A stretch of 64,000 bases of DNA from Streptomyces sp. NBC_00569 (GCF_036345255.1 NZ_CP107783.1:6494001-6558000), one strand, 5' to 3'. Counted from the stretch's first letter, positions 15,402-27,971 are shown. Notes: generated by a model not told the origin, from the sequence alone. Program-made: numbers and translations.

Positions 15402-16688
15402 GTGGCACGCATCGGTGACGGCGGCGATCTGCTCAAGTGCTCGTTCTGCGGAAAGAGCCAGAAGCAGGTCAAGAAGCTCATCGCAGGCCCCGGTGTGTAC
15501 ATCTGCGACGAGTGCATCGACCTCTGCAACGAGATCATCGAGGAAGAGCTCGCGGAGACGAGCGAGGTCCGCTGGGAAGAACTTCCCAAGCCTCGCGAGA
15601 TCTACGAGTTCCTCGAAGGCTATGTCGTCGGCCAGGAGGCCGCGAAGAAAGCCCTCTCGGTCGCTGTGTACAACCATTACAAGCGGGTCCAGGCCGGTGA
15701 GAACGGCGGAGCCCAGGGACGCGACGACGCGATCGAGCTGTCGAAGTCCAACATCCTGCTCCTGGGCCCCACGGGCTCGGGCAAGACACTCCTGGCCCAG
15801 ACCCTGGCCCGCATGCTGAACGTTCCGTTCGCCATCGCCGACGCGACGGCGCTCACGGAGGCCGGCTATGTGGGCGAGGACGTCGAGAACATCCTCCTGA
15901 AGCTGATCCAGGCGGCCGACTACGACGTCAAGAAGGCCGAGACCGGGATCATCTACATCGACGAGATCGACAAGGTCGCCCGCAAGAGCGAGAACCCGTC
16001 GATCACGCGCGATGTGTCCGGTGAGGGCGTCCAGCAGGCTCTGCTCAAGATCCTTGAGGGGACCACGGCTTCCGTCCCGCCCCAGGGCGGCCGCAAGCAC
16101 CCCCATCAGGAGTTCATCCAGATCGACACGACGAACGTGCTGTTCATCGTGGGCGGCGCGTTCGCCGGACTGGAGAAGATCATCGAGTCGCGGGCGGGTG
16201 CCAAGGGCATCGGCTTCGGCGCGACGATCCACTCCAAGCGCGAGCTGGAGGAGAAGGACCAGTTCCAGGAGGTCATGCCGGAGGACCTGGTGAAGTTCGG
16301 GATGATCCCCGAGTTCATCGGCCGTCTCCCCGTCATCACCTCGGTCCACAACCTGGACCGCGAGGCGCTCCTCCAGATTCTCCTGGAGCCGCGCAACGCC
16401 CTGGTGAAGCAGTACCAGCGCCTCTTCGAACTCGACGGCGTGGAGCTGGACTTCGAGCGCGAGGCCCTGGAGGCCATCGCCGACCAGGCCATCCTGCGCC
16501 GCACCGGCGCGCGCGGCCTGCGCGCGATCATGGAGGAAGTCCTCCAGTCCGTGATGTACGAGGTCCCCTCCCGCAAGGACGTGGCCCGCGTCGTCATCAC
16601 GGCAGAGGCCGTCCACTCGAACGTGAACCCGACGCTGATCCCCCGCGACGCCCGCGGCTCGGGCAGCGGAGAGCAGAAGTCCGCCTAG
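15402..16688 (+). CDS. clpX: ATP-dependent Clp protease ATPase subunit ClpX
   Basis: 428 residues. AAA+ unfoldase that feeds tagged substrates to ClpP. N-terminal zinc-binding domain with Cys13/Cys16 and Cys35/Cys38, Walker [13 protein letters not shown], pore loop GYVGED, Walker [11 protein letters not shown], sensor and arginine-finger regions, and a C-terminal small domain with [10 protein letters not shown] (sensor 2). The GTG at 15402 gives [17 protein letters not shown], the standard ClpX beginning; the purine-rich AAGGGGAAG upstream serves as ribosome site. Confidence 0.97.
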   Translation: MARIGDGGDLLKCSFCGKSQKQVKKLIAGPGVYICDECIDLCNEIIEEELAETSEVRWEELPKPREIYEFLEGYVVGQEAAKKALSVAVYNHYKRVQAGENGGAQGRDDAIELSKSNILLLGPTGSGKTLLAQTLARMLNVPFAIADATALTEAGYVGEDVENILLKLIQAADYDVKKAETGIIYIDEIDKVARKSENPSITRDVSGEGVQQALLKILEGTTASVPPQGGRKHPHQEFIQIDTTNVLFIVGGAFAGLEKIIESRAGAKGIGFGATIHSKRELEEKDQFQEVMPEDLVKFGMIPEFIGRLPVITSVHNLDREALLQILLEPRNALVKQYQRLFELDGVELDFEREALEAIADQAILRRTGARGLRAIMEEVLQSVMYEVPSRKDVARVVITAEAVHSNVNPTLIPRDARGSGSGEQKSA

Positions 16689-16709
16689 GCGGGACAGCAC
16701 GACATGCTT

Positions 16710-16746
16710 GAGGGGCGCCGGGCGAGCTGATCGCCGGGCGCCCCTC
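16710..16746. terminator. clpX terminator hairpin
   Basis: A 16-base stem with one mismatch (16710-16725 and 16731-16746) and a five-base loop, lying between clpX and a convergent gene. Confidence 0.75.
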
Positions 16747-16772
16747 AGGTGTCCGTGGCCTGGCGCCGGCAG

Positions 16773-17225
16773 TTACCAGATGGGGTTGGCCATCTTGCTG
16801 CTGACGCAGGAAGCCAGCAGGTCGCTGCCCTCGAACACGCCGCCCTGGACCGCGGCGGCCTTGATGCCCTGGGTGTCGGAAGCGGTCGACTTCCAGAAGT
16901 CCTGGCCGTTGTCACCGCCGTAGTAGTGGTGCCACGACCAGTACTTGACGTCTCCGTCGGCCTGCCAGGTGATGAGTCGGACGCCTACGTTGTGACCGTC
17001 GGCGTAGGTGTCACGGGCAAGCAGAACGACCGGGTCCAGCTTGTACTTCGTGGCCCAGTCGCCCTCGATGTGGGCGTACGCGGTCTGCGTGGGCGCCCCG
17101 CCCTTCAGCTGAACGACAGGGCACCAGTTGTTGTACTCCGACGCTGCCGCGGGACCGGCCGCCAGGGGAACGGCGAGGACTGCCAGGGCTCCGGCTGCCA
17201 GCGTGACGGCGAATCTTCTTCGCAC
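16773..17225 (-). CDS. Small secreted protein, unknown function
   Basis: 150 residues. A Sec signal peptide (MRRRFAVTLAAGALAVLAVP, then LAAGPAAAS with an Ala-x-Ala cut near residue 28) precedes a soluble domain of about 120 residues rich in Trp and Tyr (VKYWSWHHYYGGDNGQDFW). Two cysteines, one near each end of the mature part, could form a disulfide. I recognise no family. The GTG start has AGGAGG six bases upstream, implying efficient translation. Confidence 0.82.
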   Translation of the reverse strand: MRRRFAVTLAAGALAVLAVPLAAGPAAASEYNNWCPVVQLKGGAPTQTAYAHIEGDWATKYKLDPVVLLARDTYADGHNVGVRLITWQADGDVKYWSWHHYYGGDNGQDFWKSTASDTQGIKAAAVQGGVFEGSDLLASCVSSKMANPIW

Positions 17226-17402
17226 TCTCTGCCTCCTGTGGGGGAAGTGAAGTCAGGAGCATGCCACGCGGAAGATCTTGTTCCGGGGCAATTCGGGAGG
17301 CTGTGAGCGCGGTCACGTCGCAGGGTGAGAGCGGGGAGGGGACGTTGGGTGCGGGGCGGGAGCCGATGCTCGAACGGCCCCGCACTCAACGGGTGTTACG
17401 TG

Positions 17403-18350
17403 TTACTCGGCGACGCGGACTTCCTTGCGCAGGTCGGCGGTGACCTTTGCGGAGTCGTCGAGACTCATGCCCTTGCCGCCTGCGGCCGGGACGCCCATGC
17501 CGATCGTGCTGTAGTCCGCCCACAGGCACATGTACTGGGTGTCGATCTGCTTGGTCGCGATGTTCTTCGCCTGCGCCTGCTGGCACTTCATCACCGCGCC
17601 GTCGAGGCCGTCCGGCTCGACCGACTGCGGGTCGCCCTTGAAGGTCATCGTGGGCGTCGACTTCTTCGCCTGGTCCTTCTTCATCCCGGCGAACGTGGCG
17701 TCGATCGCCGCCTCCGGGTCCTTCACCTTGCCGTAGATGCCCATGAAGGAGACCGCCTTCGAGGTGGCGACAGCTGCCGCCGACGGCTGCGACCCGGGGG
17801 TGAGGTCGAGCGTCGAGTAGATGGCGCTGACGGCCTTCGCGTTCGTGACCCCGCTCTCCGCGAGGACCTTGGCGTCGCCCGAGGTCGCGTCCTGCGGGCC
17901 CTTGTCCTCGCTCACCCGCTTGTAGTCGCCCATCACCGTCGCCGGCGTAGTCAACTTGTGCGGGCCGTCGTCCGCCACGGACGAGCCGCCACCGCCGAAC
18001 ATGAAGTACGCGCCCACGCCGAGCGCCGCGACCATGGCCACCGCGCCGATGATCAGGCCCGTCTTCTTCTTGCCGCCCTGGGGAGGGCCGGGAGGCGGGG
18101 GGACCTGGCCGTAGGGGGCCTGGGGGTGCTGCCCGTAGGGGCCGGGCTGCTGGGGCTGGCTGTAGCCACCCGGCTGGCCGTACTGGGGCTGCTGGGGCGG
18201 CACGCCCTGCGGCGCCTGCTGCGGGTAGCCGTAGCCGGGCTGGGGTGCGGCCGGGGGCTGCTGCCCGTAGGGGCCCGGCTGCGGCTGGCCGTAGGGTCCG
18301 GGCTGCTGAGGCTGCTGCCCGCCGTACGGGCCCGGCTGGTTGTAGCTCAT
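17403..18350 (-). CDS. Single-pass membrane protein with Pro/Gly/Gln-rich cytoplasmic head
   Basis: 315 residues from the ATG at 18350. Residues 1-100 are low complexity, with many PGPYGQ-like repeats. A KKKTGLIIGAVAMVAALGVG segment gives one membrane helix near residue 115, and the exported C-terminal 180 residues form a folded domain of unknown family with two Cys (CQQAQAKN, YMCLW). This architecture is common in Streptomyces; the function of this one is unknown. An upstream extension is open but the codon use and the MSYNQPGPYGG start argue for 18350. Confidence 0.8.
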   Translation of the reverse strand: MSYNQPGPYGGQQPQQPGPYGQPQPGPYGQQPPAAPQPGYGYPQQAPQGVPPQQPQYGQPGGYSQPQQPGPYGQHPQAPYGQVPPPPGPPQGGKKKTGLIIGAVAMVAALGVGAYFMFGGGGSSVADDGPHKLTTPATVMGDYKRVSEDKGPQDATSGDAKVLAESGVTNAKAVSAIYSTLDLTPGSQPSAAAVATSKAVSFMGIYGKVKDPEAAIDATFAGMKKDQAKKSTPTMTFKGDPQSVEPDGLDGAVMKCQQAQAKNIATKQIDTQYMCLWADYSTIGMGVPAAGGKGMSLDDSAKVTADLRKEVRVAE

Positions 18351-18523
18351 TTCTGGGGTTCCCTCCCGATGCTTATGCGTTCCGAACATCCTGGCGGAAG
18401 GTGGCCATGTGTGGGGAACCCAGGGGCGGATCGGTGCCATGTTGTTGAAAGGTTGTGCCAGACGGCCGGGGCGGCCGCCGCGTCGCACGGGAATCCGGTT
18501 TCGGGGCACCCCTGCCACGCCTC

Positions 18524-18529
18524 TAAACT
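18524..18529 (+). promoter_or_regulatory. -10 element TAAACT of valS (leaderless)
   Basis: TAAACT ends 6 bases before the valS GTG and there is no SD. A leaderless valS transcript is expected. No T-box leader is visible. Confidence 0.6.
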
Positions 18530-18535
18530 GGGCCC

Positions 18536-21166
<2,631 letters not shown>

Positions 21167-21226
21167 CGTGGCTGACTGCTCCGACGTGCGACGCGTCCGG
21201 CGTGAGTCATGTGCGTGATGTGTGGT

Positions 21227-21265
21227 GAAGGCCCCCCGGGATCCTCGTGGTTCCGGGGGGCCTTC
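21227..21265. terminator. valS terminator hairpin
   Basis: GAAGGCCCCCCGG (21227-21239) pairs perfectly with 21253-21265 around a 13-base loop. It lies between valS and a convergent gene. Confidence 0.75.
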
Positions 21266-21289
21266 GCGTTTCTCCGGGGGCGAGGGGTT

Positions 21290-21946
21290 TTACGTTCGCA
21301 GCCCCAGGCGTTGCAGCTCCGCGTCCGCCAACGCGTCCAGCACCACCGGGTCCGCCTCTCGCCAGCCCTTCGCCAGCGAGCCCGGGCCGGGGTCCGGGGG
21401 GACGTCCAGGTCCAAGTCCAGGTCCAAGTCCGGGTCCGGGTCCGGGTCCTGGTCGAGGTCCGGGGTCTCGTCGGGCGCGACCGGGAGCAGTGCCGCCGTC
21501 GCCGCGAGTTCGTCCAGCGGGCGCAACAGCGCCCTCAGCGCCAGTAGTTCGCGGCCGTCCTCCGTCCCCGCCAGTTCCTGCGCCGCCGCAGCCTGGCGCG
21601 TCCAGCGGAGGCGGCGGGGCAGCCACACCGTGAGCATCAGGCCCACCGGGATCACGAAGAGTGCCACCGCGCCCAGGACCGCGAGGGCCTGTGCGGCCGC
21701 GGGGCCCTGCGTGGCCGGTGCCGCGCTCACGATCCGGTCGCCCGCGTGCGCCACGCCCCGCAGCGCTCCGTCCACCGAGCTGCCGAGGAGCGGGATACGG
21801 GGACGGTGAGGGGCCGGTTCGGACGCCGGCTGCACCAGCCGGTACACGGCCAGTGCCATCGCTGCCCAGAGCGCCGCCCACAGCAGGGCGGTGCCGTCGC
21901 CCAGCAGTTGGCGTGCGCGTCGGCCGGGGTTGTGTGCGTACCACAT
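21290..21946 (-). CDS. Two-helix membrane protein with acidic repeat tail, unknown function
   Basis: 218 residues. Two membrane helices: LLWAALWAAMALAVYRLV (about 21-40) and AVLGAVALFVIPVGLMLTVWL (about 88-108). Then a soluble part with a leucine-rich helix (RELLALRALLRPLDELAAT), a run of alternating Asp-Pro and Asp-Leu (about 165-185) coded by a six-base DNA repeat, and a short helical end. No catalytic motif is seen. Start ATG at 21946. Confidence 0.75.
   Translation of the reverse strand: MWYAHNPGRRARQLLGDGTALLWAALWAAMALAVYRLVQPASEPAPHRPRIPLLGSSVDGALRGVAHAGDRIVSAAPATQGPAAAQALAVLGAVALFVIPVGLMLTVWLPRRLRWTRQAAAAQELAGTEDGRELLALRALLRPLDELAATAALLPVAPDETPDLDQDPDPDPDLDLDLDLDVPPDPGPGSLAKGWREADPVVLDALADAELQRLGLRT
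21403..21462. repeat. Six-base tandem repeat GGTCC(A/G)
   Basis: About ten units of GGTCCA, GGTCCG and AGTCCA-like hexamers that code, on the minus strand, for the Asp-Pro/Asp-Leu run of the membrane protein. Units are multiples of three, so changes in copy number would keep the frame. Confidence 0.65.
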
Positions 21947-22064
21947 GGTCCGATTGGACCTTCTCCGTACGGGGCCTGGGGGCGCACCGCGCCGGGTGGT
22001 CTCCCGGCGTCCCCGGTTCGGGTCAGCCCTTTTCCGGTCCCACGCACCTTTGGGCTCAGGCCAC

Positions 22065-23063
22065 TCAAGCGGCCTTCAGCAGGCGCTGGAGCGAGTCGAA
22101 GTCCTCCACGCACTTGCCGCAGCCCAGCGCCACGCTGTCCAGCGGGGCCTCCGCGGGGAAGACCGGGATACCGGTCGCCTCCGTCATGCGCACGTCCAGG
22201 CCCGGGAGCAGCGCGCCGCCGCCCGTCAGCACGATGCCGTGCTCCATGACGTCACCGGAGAGCTCGGGCGGGCACTCCTCGAGGGTCGCCCTGAGCGCCG
22301 AGACGATCGCCTCGACGGGGGAGTTGAGGGCCTCCCGGATCTCTTGGGTGGTGAGGGTCGCGGTGTGGGGGAGGCCGGCCAGCCTCTGACGGCCTCGCAC
22401 GGTGAAGGTGCCCGTCTCGGAGAGTTCCTCGGCCGGGGCCGCCGAGCCGATGGTCAGTTTGACCGCCTCCGCGGTGCGTTCGCCGATCAGCAGGCCGTGT
22501 TCCTTGCGCACGTGGTCCGTGATCGCCTCGTCCATGCGGTCGCCCCCGACGCGCAGGGACTGGGCGGTGACGATACCGCCCAGCGAGATCACCGCCACCT
22601 CCGTGGTGCCGCCGCCTATGTCCACGACCATCGAGCCGCGCGCCTCGGCCACCGGGAGGCCCGCGCCTATGGCCGCGGCCATGGGTTCCTCGATGACGTG
22701 GACCGCCCGGGCTCCGGCACGTTGTGCCGCGTGGACGATCGCCCGGCGCTCCACCGGAGTGACCCCGCTCGGGACGCAGATGACCATGCGGGTCCTGGGG
22801 CGGCGGCCCGGGACCGCCTTGCGCACGAAGTGGCGGAGCATCTCCTCCGCCGCCTCGTAGTCGCTGATCACGCCGTCGCGGAGGGGGCGGATCGCGGTGA
22901 TGGAGCCCGGGGTGCGGCCGAGCGTCTCCTTGGCCTCGGTGCCGACGGCGACGGTCGTCTTGTTCTGTTTCAGCGCCACCACAGACGGCTCGTTGAGCAC
23001 GATCCCCTTGCCGCGTACGTAGAGAAGAGTGTTGGCAGTGCCGAGATCGATGCCTATGTCCAT
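22065..23063 (-). CDS. MreB/Mbl-family actin paralogue
   Basis: 332 residues. Actin-fold ATPase with phosphate 1 loop [18 protein letters not shown], phosphate 2 [18 protein letters not shown] and the adenosine motif [15 protein letters not shown]. It is clearly related to the mreB product at 25.8 kb but more divergent, with an Arg-rich GRRPRTRM segment in place of the [12 protein letters not shown] membrane-loop region and no extra domain. Streptomyces carry several MreB-like proteins that act in spore wall formation. The gene stands opposite to the whole valS-mre strand, and ATG 23063 has a leaderless -10 (CAAACT). Confidence 0.9.
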   Translation of the reverse strand: MDIGIDLGTANTLLYVRGKGIVLNEPSVVALKQNKTTVAVGTEAKETLGRTPGSITAIRPLRDGVISDYEAAEEMLRHFVRKAVPGRRPRTRMVICVPSGVTPVERRAIVHAAQRAGARAVHVIEEPMAAAIGAGLPVAEARGSMVVDIGGGTTEVAVISLGGIVTAQSLRVGGDRMDEAITDHVRKEHGLLIGERTAEAVKLTIGSAAPAEELSETGTFTVRGRQRLAGLPHTATLTTQEIREALNSPVEAIVSALRATLEECPPELSGDVMEHGIVLTGGGALLPGLDVRMTEATGIPVFPAEAPLDSVALGCGKCVEDFDSLQRLLKAA

Positions 23064-23071
23064 GATCGCCA

Positions 23072-23077
23072 AGTTTG
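23072..23077 (-). promoter_or_regulatory. -10 element CAAACT of the MreB paralogue
   Basis: On the minus strand CAAACT ends 8 bases before the ATG at 23063, with no SD. Leaderless expression is likely. Confidence 0.4.
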
Positions 23078-23183
23078 CAGGGCGATGCCGTGGTCCGGAT
23101 GGACCAAGGTCCTGAAACGGACGGGCCGAAAGTCCCTGACGTGCCGGGTGGGGTGCGGGCCGGGCCGTGTCGGTGGTTCTCCG

Positions 23184-23189
23184 TAGACT
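23184..23189 (+). promoter_or_regulatory. -10 element TAGACT of folC (leaderless)
   Basis: TAGACT ends 7 bases before GTG 23197. It lies inside the longer open frame, which supports 23197 rather than 23167 as the true start. Confidence 0.55.
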
Positions 23190-23196
23190 GGCTTGT

Positions 23197-24708
23197 GTGA
23201 GTGAGCTCCCCCCGCGCGACAGCGGCGAATCCGACGGCTTCGACGACATCGTGGACGCCGAGACCGAGCGTGACCCCGATCTGGCACTGATCGAGGCCGG
23301 CAGCCGTACCCTCCGCACGCAGGGGGGTGCTCCGCAGGGGGACGGCGTGCCCGCGCGGCCGCAGGATCCCCAGGTGGCCGAGGCCCTGCGAGAAGTCGAG
23401 ACCGAGCTCGCGGGGCGGTGGGGCGAGACCAAGCTGGAGCCGTCCGTCTCGCGTATCGCCGCTCTGATGGACGTGCTCGGTGACCCGCAGCGCGCCTATC
23501 CCTCGATCCACATCACGGGGACGAACGGCAAGACGTCCACGGCCCGCATGATCGAGGCCCTTCTCGGCGCTTTCGAGCTGCGCACCGGGCGTTATACGTC
23601 GCCTCACGTCCAGTCGATCACCGAGCGCATCAGTCTCGACGGTGCGCCGATCGACTACGAGCGGTTCATCGAGACCTATCGGGACATTGCCCCGTATGTG
23701 GAGATGGTCGACCAGAAAGAGGAATTCCGGCTTTCCTTTTTCGAGGTGCTCACGGGGATGGCGTACGCCGCCTTCGCCGACGCGCCCGTCGATGCCGCCG
23801 TCGTCGAGGTCGGAATGGGCGGCAGCTGGGACGCCACCAATGTGATCGACGCTTCGGTGGCCGTCGTGACGCCCATCGATCTGGACCACACCGACCGGCT
23901 GGGCTCCACCCCGGGCGAGATCGCCCAGGAGAAGGCCGGGATCATCAAGCAGGGCGCCACGGTGATCATGGCGCAGCAGCCCGTCGACGCCGCTCAGGTA
24001 CTCCTGAAGAAGGCCGTCGACGTGGACGCCACCGTGGCCCGGGAAGGACTCGAGTTCGGCGTCGTCTCCCGGCAGGTCGCCGTGGGCGGGCAGCTGCTGA
24101 CCCTGCGTGGGCTCGGCGGGGAGTACGACGGGATCTTCCTCCCGCTGCACGGCGCCCACCAGGCGCACAACGCGGCGGTCGCGCTGGCCGCGGTCGAGGC
24201 CTTCTTCGGGGTCGGGTCCGAGCAGGCCCGGCTGCTCGATGTGGACACCGTCCGCCAGGCCTTCGCCGGCGCCACGTCGCCCGGCCGGCTCGAGGTCGTG
24301 AGGCGTTCGCCGACCGTGGTGCTCGACGCCGCGCACAACCCGGCCGGCGCCCGCGTCACCGCCGAGGCCATCAGCGAGGTCTTCGACTTCAGCCGGCTGG
24401 TGGGAGTCGTGGGAGCGAGCGGCGACAAGAACGTGCGCGGGCTGCTCGAGGCCTTCGAGCCGATCTTCGCCGAGGTCGTCGTCACGCAGAACTCCAGCCA
24501 TCGCGCGATGGACGCCGACGAGCTCGCCGCCATCGCGGTCGAGGTCTTCGGGGACGAGCGCGTGCAGGTCGAGCCGCGCCTCGACGACGCTCTCGAGGCC
24601 GCCATCACGCTGGCCGAGGAAGAGGGCGAGTTCTCCGGCGGCGGTGTGCTCGTCACCGGCTCCGTGATCACTGTCGGCGAGGCCCGGCTGCTGTTGGGGA
24701 AGGGCTGA
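23197..24708 (+). CDS. folC: Folylpolyglutamate synthase / dihydrofolate synthase
   Basis: 503 residues. Mur-ligase-like enzyme that adds glutamate to (dihydro)folates. ATP loop [14 protein letters not shown] near residue 110, the [12 protein letters not shown] folate-binding signature, MGGSWDATN, the DHTDRLG metal site and a C-terminal domain with [12 protein letters not shown]. The first 75 residues are an acidic extension ([18 protein letters not shown]) without a counterpart in E. coli FolC. It is followed at once by a DUF4233 membrane protein, as in other actinobacteria. Confidence 0.95.
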   Translation: MSELPPRDSGESDGFDDIVDAETERDPDLALIEAGSRTLRTQGGAPQGDGVPARPQDPQVAEALREVETELAGRWGETKLEPSVSRIAALMDVLGDPQRAYPSIHITGTNGKTSTARMIEALLGAFELRTGRYTSPHVQSITERISLDGAPIDYERFIETYRDIAPYVEMVDQKEEFRLSFFEVLTGMAYAAFADAPVDAAVVEVGMGGSWDATNVIDASVAVVTPIDLDHTDRLGSTPGEIAQEKAGIIKQGATVIMAQQPVDAAQVLLKKAVDVDATVAREGLEFGVVSRQVAVGGQLLTLRGLGGEYDGIFLPLHGAHQAHNAAVALAAVEAFFGVGSEQARLLDVDTVRQAFAGATSPGRLEVVRRSPTVVLDAAHNPAGARVTAEAISEVFDFSRLVGVVGASGDKNVRGLLEAFEPIFAEVVVTQNSSHRAMDADELAAIAVEVFGDERVQVEPRLDDALEAAITLAEEEGEFSGGGVLVTGSVITVGEARLLLGKG

Positions 24709-24714
24709 TCCGCT

Positions 24715-25068
24715 GTGCGCGTGCTGTGTTCATCGACCCTGATCGGTGAGTTCTTCGTCATCGGCTTCGCCGGACTCGTCGCCATGAAGGACCCCGACCT
24801 CTCGGACGGGGTCGTGTGGGGCGTGTGCGGTGTCGCCATGCTGCTGTCCGTGCTGCTGTGCGGGGCGCTCGGGCGGCGCGGCGGCATCGAGCTGGGGTGG
24901 GTGCTTCAAGCGGCGCTCGTAGCCAGCGGGTTCGTCGTGCCGATGATGTTCGTCCTGGGGCTCTGCTTCGCCGGGCTCTGGTGGGCCTCCGTCCACTTCG
25001 GCCGCAGGATCGACGAGGCCAAGGCCAGGTGGGCCGCCCAGGCCGAGGCCGGAGGTAACACCGCGTAG
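24715..25068 (+). CDS. DUF4233 membrane protein
   Basis: 117 residues with four hydrophobic helices (about 9-24, 32-52, 60-80 and 82-95) and a basic end (FGRRIDEAKARW). It matches the DUF4233 family that regularly follows folC in actinobacteria; function unknown. The GTG start is six bases after the folC stop, so it is surely in the folC operon. Confidence 0.85.
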   Translation: MRVLCSSTLIGEFFVIGFAGLVAMKDPDLSDGVVWGVCGVAMLLSVLLCGALGRRGGIELGWVLQAALVASGFVVPMMFVLGLCFAGLWWASVHFGRRIDEAKARWAAQAEAGGNTA

Positions 25069-25117
25069 CCGTGCCCGGTATCGTGCGGTCATCCCACGAA
25101 GATTTTGGAGCCGCACC

Positions 25118-25531
25118 ATGACTCAGCGCACTCTTGTCCTTCTCAAGCCCGACGCCGTCCGCCGCGGTCTCGTCGGGGAGATCATCGGCCGGATCGAGCG
25201 CAAGGCCGGCTGGACGATCAGCGCGCTGGAGCTGCGGAACCTGGACCAGGACACCCTGGAGCAGCACTACGGCGAGCACAAGGGCAAGCCCTTCTACGAG
25301 CCGCTGGTCGCCTTCATGGCGTCCGGGCCCGTGGTGGCTCTCGTCGTCGAGGGCGAGCGGGTCATCGAGGGTGTGCGTCAGCTGGCCGGCCCGACCGACC
25401 CGATCGCCGCTGCTCCCGGCTCCATCCGTGGCGACTTCGGCACCATCGTCCGCGAGAACCTGATCCACGCCTCGGACTCGGAGGAGTCGGCCGAGCGCGA
25501 GCTGAAGATCTTCTTCCCCGGACACGTGTAG
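25118..25531 (+). CDS. ndk: Nucleoside diphosphate kinase
   Basis: 137 residues. Makes NTPs and dNTPs through a phospho-His. It begins TQRTLVLLKPDAVRRGLVG, contains the conserved NxxH segment here as ENLIHASDS with SxxRGDFG just before (RGDFGTIVRENLIHASDS), which holds the catalytic His, and keeps the usual length. Upstream TATCGT around 25079 may be its own -10, and TTTGGAG serves as ribosome site. Genes for folate, nucleotide balance and wall elongation follow one another here. Confidence 0.97.
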   Translation: MTQRTLVLLKPDAVRRGLVGEIIGRIERKAGWTISALELRNLDQDTLEQHYGEHKGKPFYEPLVAFMASGPVVALVVEGERVIEGVRQLAGPTDPIAAAPGSIRGDFGTIVRENLIHASDSEESAERELKIFFPGHV

Positions 25532-25598
25532 TCCGGTCCGTGAGACCGGAAAGTTCTTTTTCTGACGCTGCGTCAGTTGCGGAACGCCGCTGAACAGG

Positions 25599-25626
25599 GG
25601 CGGCCGGAGAAATTCGGCCGCCTTTT
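25599..25626 (+). terminator. ndk terminator with T-run
   Basis: GGCGGCCG (25599-25606) pairs with CGGCCGCC (25615-25622) and is followed by TTTT, one of the few classical intrinsic terminators in the window. The remaining 25627-25834 is the mreB promoter and leader region, in which I cannot fix the -35/-10 pair. Confidence 0.8.
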
Positions 25627-25834
25627 GGCATATGCGCCCCCATTGGGGGAACGCGACACTCCGTCGGCACGTCCCCATTAGCGGAGCGGGGATTCATCTG
25701 CTGACAATGGCGAAGACCCTCGCGCCGTGTTCGTGCAGGCGAGACTACGATGTAAGCCTCCACGCCACTCGCACCCACCTCGCCTACCTAACAAGCCATC
25801 AAACGCTCCACTTGGGAAGGCCAGACGAATCCTG

Positions 25835-26866
25835 ATGGGGAACTCAATGTCGTTCATCGGCCGTGACATGGCTGTCGACCTCGGGACCGCCAACACGCTG
25901 GTGTACGTCAGGGGTCGCGGGATCGTACTCAACGAGCCGTCCGTCGTCGCGATCAACACCAACACCGGCGGCATCCTCGCTGTCGGCGCCGAAGCCAAGA
26001 AGATGATCGGCCGCACGCCGGGCAACATCGTCGCCGTGCGTCCGCTGAAGGACGGCGTGATCGCCGACTTCGAGATCACCGAGCGCATGCTCCGCTACTT
26101 CATCCTGAAGATCCACAAGCGGCGCTACCTCGCTCGCCCCCGTGTCGTGGTGTGTGTGCCCTCCGGCATCACCGGTGTCGAGCGCCGCGCGGTCATCGAG
26201 GCCTCCTCGCAGGCCGGTGCCCGCCAGGTGCACATCATCGAGGAGCCCATGGCCGCGGCCATCGGCTCCGGCCTCCCGGTCCACGAGGCCACGGGCAACA
26301 TGGTGGTCGACATCGGCGGCGGCACCACCGAGGTCGCGGTGATCTCGCTCGGCGGAATCGTCACAGCACAGTCCATCCGGGTCGCCGGGGACGAGCTGGA
26401 CAACGCGATCATCCAGCACATCAAGAAGGAGTACTCGCTGCTCCTTGGTGAGCGGACTGCCGAGCAGATCAAGATCACGATTGGCTCCGCGTACGACCTC
26501 GACTCCGACGAACACACCGAAATCCGCGGGCGTGACCTCGTGTCCGGACTTCCGAAGACCGTCGTCATCTCGGCCGCCGAGGTGCGCAAGGCGATCGAGG
26601 AACCGGTCAACGCGATCGTCGACGCCGTCAAGACGACCCTGGACAAGTGCCCGCCCGAGCTGTCGGGCGACGTCATGGACCGGGGCATCGTGCTCACCGG
26701 CGGCGGCGCCCTGCTGCGCGGCCTCGACGAGCGGCTGCGCCGTGAGACGGGCATGCCGATCCACATCGCCGAGGACCCCCTCGACAGCGTGGCGCTCGGT
26801 TCCGGCAAGTGCGTAGAGGAGTTCGAGGCGCTCCAGCAGGTGCTGGACGCCCAGCCGCGCAGATGA
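25835..26866 (+). CDS. mreB: Rod-shape/sporulation actin MreB
   Basis: 343 residues. Actin-like ATPase, polymerising under the membrane; in Streptomyces it acts in aerial hypha and spore walls rather than in vegetative tip growth. Phosphate loops [18 protein letters not shown] and [30 protein letters not shown] of the membrane-facing region, [18 protein letters not shown]. It leads the mreB-mreC-mreD-pbp2-rodA block. Start may be ATG 25835 (MGNSMSF) or ATG 25847, the latter with TGGGGA at close range. Confidence 0.97.
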   Translation: MGNSMSFIGRDMAVDLGTANTLVYVRGRGIVLNEPSVVAINTNTGGILAVGAEAKKMIGRTPGNIVAVRPLKDGVIADFEITERMLRYFILKIHKRRYLARPRVVVCVPSGITGVERRAVIEASSQAGARQVHIIEEPMAAAIGSGLPVHEATGNMVVDIGGGTTEVAVISLGGIVTAQSIRVAGDELDNAIIQHIKKEYSLLLGERTAEQIKITIGSAYDLDSDEHTEIRGRDLVSGLPKTVVISAAEVRKAIEEPVNAIVDAVKTTLDKCPPELSGDVMDRGIVLTGGGALLRGLDERLRRETGMPIHIAEDPLDSVALGSGKCVEEFEALQQVLDAQPRR

Positions 26867-26880
26867 CCTGACGCGAGACG

Positions 26881-26916
26881 TCCGCCGTACGAGTGCCTGC
26901 CACTTCGTACGGCGGA
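26881..26916 (+). terminator. Hairpin between mreB and mreC
   Basis: A perfect 12-base stem (26881-26892 with 26905-26916) 15 bases after mreB. The following GATATATAG and CATAACCT words are AT-rich for this genome and could be a promoter of mreC, so mreC-rodA may be a unit separate from mreB. Confidence 0.7.
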
Positions 26917-27011
26917 TCGTTGATATATAGGCAAGGCGTAAGAATTCCCCATAACCTGCGGTACCTCAGGGTTTCCGCAGAATCCGATTGAGGAAGGCAC
27001 GGCCGCCGCAC

Positions 27012-27959
27012 GTGAGGGACACACGAGAGAGCCGGCTGCTCCTGGTGCTGCTGATCGCCATCGCGTTCGCACTGATCACGGTGGACATCCGCGGTGGGGA
27101 GGACTCGCCGGTCGACGGTGCCCGCCAGGCCGCCGCCACGGTCTTCGGCCCCGTGGAGAACGGCGTCTCCAGCGCAGTCGACCCGATCGGCAACGCCATA
27201 GCTGCCGTCAAGGACTCCGGTGAACGGCACAACCGCGTCAGCGAACTGGAGCGTGAGAACGCCGCCTTGAAGGCGAAGCTCGGCAGCGACGACCGCAACC
27301 GAAGCAAGATCCGCCAGCTCGACTCCATGCTGAAGACGGCGGGCGCAGGGCAGTACGGCATCAAGGGGGCCCAGGTCATCGCCATAGGAGCAGCGCAGGG
27401 GTTCTCCTGGACCGTCACCATCGACGCCGGCGCCGCCGACGGCCTCAAGCGCGACATGACCGTTCTGAACGGGGACGGACTCGTGGGGCGTGTGACCACC
27501 GTAGGACCCAACACCGCGACCGTCCTGCTCGCCAACGACCCCGACTTCACCGTCGGCACCCGCATGGAGCGCACCGACGAGCTCGGCTTCGCCTCCGGAC
27601 AGGGCGACCGGCCGCTGCGCGTGCAGCTCCTCAACGGCAAGGCCACGGTCAAGAAGGGCGACCGTCTGGTGACCTTCGGGTCCCAGGCCGACAAGCCGTT
27701 CGTGCCCGGCGTGCCCGTGGGGCAGGTGGTGCGCGTCGATCCGACGGGCGGCGACCTGACCCGGACGATCTATGTGAAGCCGTACGTCGGATTCACCAAG
27801 CTCGACGTCGTGGGCGTGGTCGTACAGGCTCCGCGCACCGATCCGCGCGACGAGGTGCTGCCGTCCAAGCCGGCCAAGCCCAAGCCGACGCCCACCGTCA
27901 CCGTCACGGCCACGCCGTCCGGTCCCGCGGCCGACGCCAACGGCATCGACGAGCAGTAG
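27012..27959 (+). CDS. mreC: Rod-shape determining protein MreC
   Basis: 315 residues. One N-terminal membrane helix (RLLLVLLIAIAFALITVDI), a short coiled coil (RVSELERENAALKAKL), the paired beta domain that contacts PBP2 (GFSWTVTIDAGAADGLKRDM ... GLVGRV), and a Pro/Thr/Lys-rich tail (KPAKPKPTPTVTVTATPSG). It is the periplasmic scaffold between MreB and PBP2. The start is a choice: GTG 27012 gives MRDTRESRLLL; TTG 26988 adds eight basic residues. The AGGAAGG at 26991-26997 suits 27012, if a little far. Confidence 0.93.
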   Translation: MRDTRESRLLLVLLIAIAFALITVDIRGGEDSPVDGARQAAATVFGPVENGVSSAVDPIGNAIAAVKDSGERHNRVSELERENAALKAKLGSDDRNRSKIRQLDSMLKTAGAGQYGIKGAQVIAIGAAQGFSWTVTIDAGAADGLKRDMTVLNGDGLVGRVTTVGPNTATVLLANDPDFTVGTRMERTDELGFASGQGDRPLRVQLLNGKATVKKGDRLVTFGSQADKPFVPGVPVGQVVRVDPTGGDLTRTIYVKPYVGFTKLDVVGVVVQAPRTDPRDEVLPSKPAKPKPTPTVTVTATPSGPAADANGIDEQ

Positions 27960-27971
27960 GAGCTGGATCTC

